Part shown: in pieces, positions 61,101-64,000 of the stretch | Layout of the letters: every line of letters begins with the position of its first letter | How positions within the stretch are numbered: position 1 is the first letter of the stretch | Assembly: GCF_000321225.1 (NCBI RefSeq) | Contig: NW_004450322.1 | Span: 889,277-953,276 of the forward strand | Length of the DNA: 64,000 bases | Reading direction: 5' to 3' | Origin: Odobenus rosmarus divergens | Taxonomy: Eukaryota > Chordata > Mammalia > Carnivora > Odobenidae | The notes under the pieces: generated by a model | The model's database searches: none | Told to the model about the DNA's origin: nothing | Seen by the model: only the letters and a program-made list of their open reading frames with translations | Made by a program: the position numbers and the translations under genes

Positions 61101-63689
61101 ATGACCTGAGCCGAAGGCAGATGCTTGACCTACTGAGCCACCCAGGTGTCCCTAAAGGAGTATCTTTATACTAGAAATACTCCAGAACCAATGGGGCAAA
61201 TCACCCATAATTCCTCATGCACCTAACGGCTTTGTTGAAGTAAAATTGGCATACTATAAAATTTACCTGGTTTAAGTGGACAGTGATTTTAGTTGCCACA
61301 TCCCTTTAAGTGAATGCAATCAATTTAATTTAATTAATTCAATCAGTGTAATTCTTTGCGGGGAAAGGTAAGAAATATGTAGTAGAATAGGATGAGGCAG
61401 TGATGGGGTTTGGTTCACATTTTATAAATCATCAGAAGGAAAATTACGAATTGGTGCTACAAATAAATGTATAAACCATGATTTAAAGATAATTCAAAAG
61501 CCAATCTCAAAATAACTCTTTGACAATAAGTGGACTCATAACCCTTTCCTGCAGAATTCCCTGATACTACAGGAGTCTCTGGAGTTTGGGACTATTTTTT
61601 TTTTTAAAGATTTTATTTATTTATTTGAGAGAGAGAGAATGAGAGACAGAGAGCACGAGAGGGGGGAGGGTCAGAGGGAGAAGCAGACTCCCCGCTGAGC
61701 AGGGAGCCTGATGCGGGACTCGATCCTGGGACTCCAGGATCATGACCTGAGCCGAAGGCAGTTGCTTAACCAACTGAGCCACCCAGGCACCCAAGGAGTT
61801 TGGGACTATTTGCCAACAAAGAAAAATTCCCATTTATCACTTTCTTTCAGGTGAACCTCCTGAGGGGCCTTCTGATGTGCAAGATCAAATGCAAATGAAG
61901 GTGAGTATCTCCCAAATCTAAAGAACCAGAGACTCTTTCTCCCTCCATGGATGTGAATATCGGTAAGAGTGGGAGAATATTGAATATAGCCTAGCCCTCA
62001 CTGCCTCCCTTTCCTGATCTCTTTATCACAATTCCTGATGTAGCATCAACGGCTTAATAATGAACAATTGTGATAGTTGATACTACTTTTATTTTCATAG
62101 TGATGTCAGATATTTTAAGCAATTCACAAGGATTAATTTCTTTAATCCTTCAGAAAACCTCTATGACGTTTTCCTATCATTATTCCCAGATAATAATGAG
62201 GATATTAATAATAATAACAACTAATCATAAAGATGAGGATATTGTGGTGCTGAGATTCTAAGTAATTTGCCTGAGACCACAGAGGCAGTGGTAGTAATCT
62301 GTACATTTGAAACATTTCTTTTTTTAAAGCGTTTATTGTTCTTGCTAAACACTGTTAATGAATCACAGGACAATTTAAGAAAAGCCCCGAATGATTTTCC
62401 AGCTCATGAAACTTTTCATGTGTTTATGAAGTTCAGGGGCTCCCCTGCCCTGCCTGCCGCCGCAAAGGCTTTACCCCACAGTAGCTGCTGATGCTTCCAA
62501 TTAGACACCCACTCTCGAAACAGAAAGTACCAGCTCCCCTCTGCTCTGTGGCAGGGCCGGTCTCTCCCGGCTTGAGAATGGTGGGCTGTCTGCCCCTCCC
62601 TGCTATGAGCTCCTTTGGGGCCTTGTCTGCACCTGAGGCATCTCTGAAGCCACCGACCCGGCCCAGGGGGACCCTCTGAGATGCCCCAAATTGTTCCTTG
62701 AGTAAGTGATTCCGCAGTTGTAGATTAAACTCTACTTTAGAGGGTCAAGGCCCTGGGGAGTTGGATTGCCAGTGTGGGGACCTTTGAGACAATTCAAAGA
62801 AGGATCATAAGAGAAAGTATTCATTTTCATTATTACCACATTGGAAAGTGTTTGCAAGCTCAGAAAGTACTTTCCCTTAGCTTCTTTTACTTTTCCTGTT
62901 CACTGTTTCCTCAATGAGGGAGCTGAAGGAAAGGTAGCTTAAGATTGTTGGTCAGTGACGCACCATGACGCAAGCAAAATTGGTACGGGAACCATCTTGT
63001 CTAATTTCCCATTAACCGTTCTTGCCAGGGCAGGACAGAATATGACATCTGGCGCTGCTTTCTTTGCTGTCTATATTAATTGCTGTGAACCATTCCTTTC
63101 CTCTCCCCTGTGCTCATCTCCCCTGTACCATTTTCCAGCAGTGTTCTGTCCCCCTGTGAATTTTTACATTTACTCTCCCAGCAGCTCTCTACTAGCTTAT
63201 ATGCAATCCCTTATATTTTATAGAAGCCCCTCCTTTCTTCTAGAGACCACGTGGATTCTTAGAATGCTACTCTTCCTTAAATTTTCTGTATACCACACTC
63301 CACTTAAGTGGAGCATTTTGCTGTTTGCAAGAATGGGTGAAGACAAACGTTCTAGTCCTGGAAACACCCTTCATTTAAGCCATTCCTTTTTGTTCTAACC
63401 TTACTCATAATTTAGGTACAGGGGATATAATGATCTCCCAGAGTTGTTGAGGCCATTAACCAAGGTATGCATGTGAAGATACTTTGTAAGCTCTAAAGCA
63501 CTAGAGAAATGTCATTGATACCATTTATATGTGACCTTCACATTAAAAAGGTGATGCTCGAGAAACAAATAAAGGAAGAAAGTGATTCAGAACAAATACC
63601 AATAACACCTGGCTCTGAGCAGCCTCAGAAAGAGCTGTGCCCCCTGGGAAAAGCAAGTACCTCTGGTCAAGAGAGTGAGAACATACCAG
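58058..63689 (+). CDS. SSX: SSX-family protein (synovial sarcoma X type), 3' end outside window
   Basis: SSX proteins are germline-restricted nuclear co-repressors that act on Polycomb-marked chromatin without binding DNA directly. Five exons join in phase: 58058-58192 (ATG at 58124), 58641-58755, 59112-59210, 61851-61900, 63551-63689. Residues 1-23 are a Lys/Ser-rich lead; residues 24-72 form the SSX-type KRAB box ([36 protein letters not shown]). PRDM9/PRDM7 share this KRAB type, but KATLPAFMC and the later ESDSEQ and [12 protein letters not shown] segments fit SSX. The C-terminal SSXRD repressor domain is not in the window. No stop or shift occurs in the joined exons, so the gene may be intact. 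All introns hold many SINEs. Confidence 0.9.
58641..58755 (+). CDS. SSX: SSX exon 3 (KRAB core)
   Basis: Acceptor with long T run then CCCTAG; reads [20 protein letters not shown] and on to MTSL; donor GTAAGA. Phase 1 out. Confidence 0.95.
59112..59210 (+). CDS. SSX: SSX exon 4
   Basis: Acceptor CTCTCTAG; reads [20 protein letters not shown], then an acidic [13 protein letters not shown]; donor GTGAGT. Phase 1 out. The KKRAK run could be a nuclear localisation signal. Confidence 0.93.
59482..59675 (+). mobile_element. SINEC, type A
   Basis: Target duplication AATTCA(G/A)GAGTGCAG. Confidence 0.94.
59985..60072 (+). mobile_element. SINEC, short variant
   Basis: Short class ending CATAGAGATTACTTTTTTAA; slightly truncated head. 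Confidence 0.85.
60085..60212 (+). mobile_element. SINEC, 5'-truncated
   Basis: Starts at GGTCCTGGGATCGAGCCCTG. Confidence 0.87.
60222..60432 (+). mobile_element. SINEC, old variant
   Basis: AAAAAGTGTA recurs before, between and after the three neighbouring SINEs (60074, 60212, 60440). Confidence 0.9.
60956..61153 (-). mobile_element. SINEC, type B
   Basis: Target duplication CTAAAGGAGTA(C/T)CTTT. Confidence 0.94.
61597..61794 (-). mobile_element. SINEC, type B
   Basis: Target duplication GGAGTTTGGGACTATTT, 57 bp before the exon 5 acceptor. Confidence 0.95.
61851..61900 (+). CDS. SSX: SSX exon 5
   Basis: 50 bp; acceptor CTTTCTTTCAG; reads [17 protein letters not shown]; donor GTGAGT. Phase 0 out. 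Poorly conserved segment, as in other SSX proteins. Confidence 0.85.
62100..62300 (-). repeat. MIR fragment
   Basis: AATTTGCCTGAGACCACAGAGG with an upstream AATCCTTCAGAAAACCTCTATG is a diverged MIR. Confidence 0.5.
62300..63540. other. SSX intron 5, unassigned part
   Basis: No repeat is recognised. The 147-codon frame at 62955-63398 lacks a motif and exon borders; it is more likely chance. Confidence 0.35.
63551..63689 (+). CDS. SSX: SSX exon 6
   Basis: Acceptor CACATTAAAAAG has a weak pyrimidine tract. Reads [20 protein letters not shown] and on through [20 protein letters not shown]. The donor GTAAGG at 63690 is followed immediately by a SINE. Phase 1 out; the next exon is beyond the window. 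Confidence 0.88.
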
Positions 63690-63694
63690 GTAAG

Positions 63695-63906
63695 GGGCAC
63701 CTGGGTGGCTCAGTCGGTTAAGCGTCTGCCTTCGGCTCAGGTCATGATCCCAGGGTCCTGGGATCGAGTTCCGCAACCGGCCCCTCCTCAGTGGGGAGCG
63801 TGCTTCTCCCTCTCCCACTCCCCCTGCTTGTGTTCCCTCTCTTGCTGTCTCTCTGTCTGTCAAAGAAATAAATAAAAAATCTTAAAAAAAAGATAAATAA
63901 AAGAAG
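63695..63906 (+). mobile_element. SINEC, type A, at the SSX exon 6 donor
   Basis: Inserted right after CCAG|GTAAG. Target duplication ATACCAGGTAAG at 63683-63694 and 63907-63918 (15-17 bp if one mismatch is allowed). Confidence 0.95.
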
Positions 63907-63979
63907 ATACCAGGTAAGAGGTAGCTATGTGGGAACAACTATTCTGTCTTTCCTGGCTATGTTCAAGTATGTGGTCTAG

Positions 63980-64000
63980 GGGGCGCCTGGCTGGCTCAGT
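63980..64000 (+). mobile_element. SINEC, head only (cut by window edge)
   Basis: GGGCGCCTGGCTGGCTCAGT at the right edge. Confidence 0.85.

Noticed and set aside
62955..63398. A 147-codon open frame in SSX intron 5
   Set aside because: No motif, no splice support, and ordinary intron composition.

Overview
The window is mammalian nuclear DNA, most likely the X chromosome of an arctoid carnivoran (bear, mustelid or pinniped lineage). About 66 tRNA-derived carnivore SINEs (SINEC/CAN-SINE) occur in 64 kb, roughly one per kilobase, all with the GCCTGGGTGGCTCAGTCGGT-type head. The dog-type head (GGTGGCGCAGCGG) was not seen. Split exons with GT/AG borders, L1 fragments, LTRs, MIR/L2 and hAT elements all fit a mammal. 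No bacterial, CRISPR or phage-like system is present.

Two protein-coding genes are supported. On the minus strand at 26.5-29.3 kb lies the KRAB plus zinc-finger part of ZNF630: KRAB-A exon, KRAB-B exon and a single C2H2 exon. A CpG island at 36.5-37.4 kb is its likely promoter. On the plus strand from about 55.5 kb to beyond the right edge lies an SSX-family gene (synovial sarcoma X; SSX-type KRAB domain), with five exons carrying coding sequence or start codon inside the window and the end of the gene outside it. ZNF630 next to SSX matches mammalian Xp11.23 as I remember it. Between them, at 47.3-48.2 kb, is an intronless, frameshifted retrocopy that resembles RDH12.

Region by region: 0-1.5 kb L1 tail; 2-4.8 kb LTR-like sequence and a dispersed repeat; 5.1-8.3 kb decayed endogenous retrovirus (ERV) pro-pol (ERV-A) cut up by SINEs, four of them in a row; 9.3-16.2 kb a second decayed ERV (ERV-B, pro-RT-RNase H-integrase-env remnants); 16.8-17.3 kb an oppositely oriented env remnant (ERV-C); 18-26 kb SINEs, L1, MLT1 and unresolved AT-rich DNA; 26.5-29.3 kb ZNF630 exons; 29.5-36 kb old L1, hAT and MIR; 36-38.8 kb a C-rich minisatellite, the CpG island and a long degenerate tandem repeat; 41-45.4 kb nested L1s; 49.2-53.4 kb a minus-strand L1 with an intact 5' end; 53.6-55.3 kb MLT1 and SINEs; 55.4-64 kb SSX.

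The main points for a second look are: (1) a 50-N gap inside the ZNF630 finger exon flanked by two identical 89-bp copies, where removing 139 bp brings both sides into one reading frame, so the gap is probably a mis-joined contig overlap; (2) a SINE inserted exactly at an SSX 5' splice site that has duplicated the donor; (3) a SINE-unknown-SINE block sharing a single target-site duplication inside an L1; (4) a four-SINE cluster with five copies of one target site; (5) a degenerate ~55-bp tandem array next to the CpG island.
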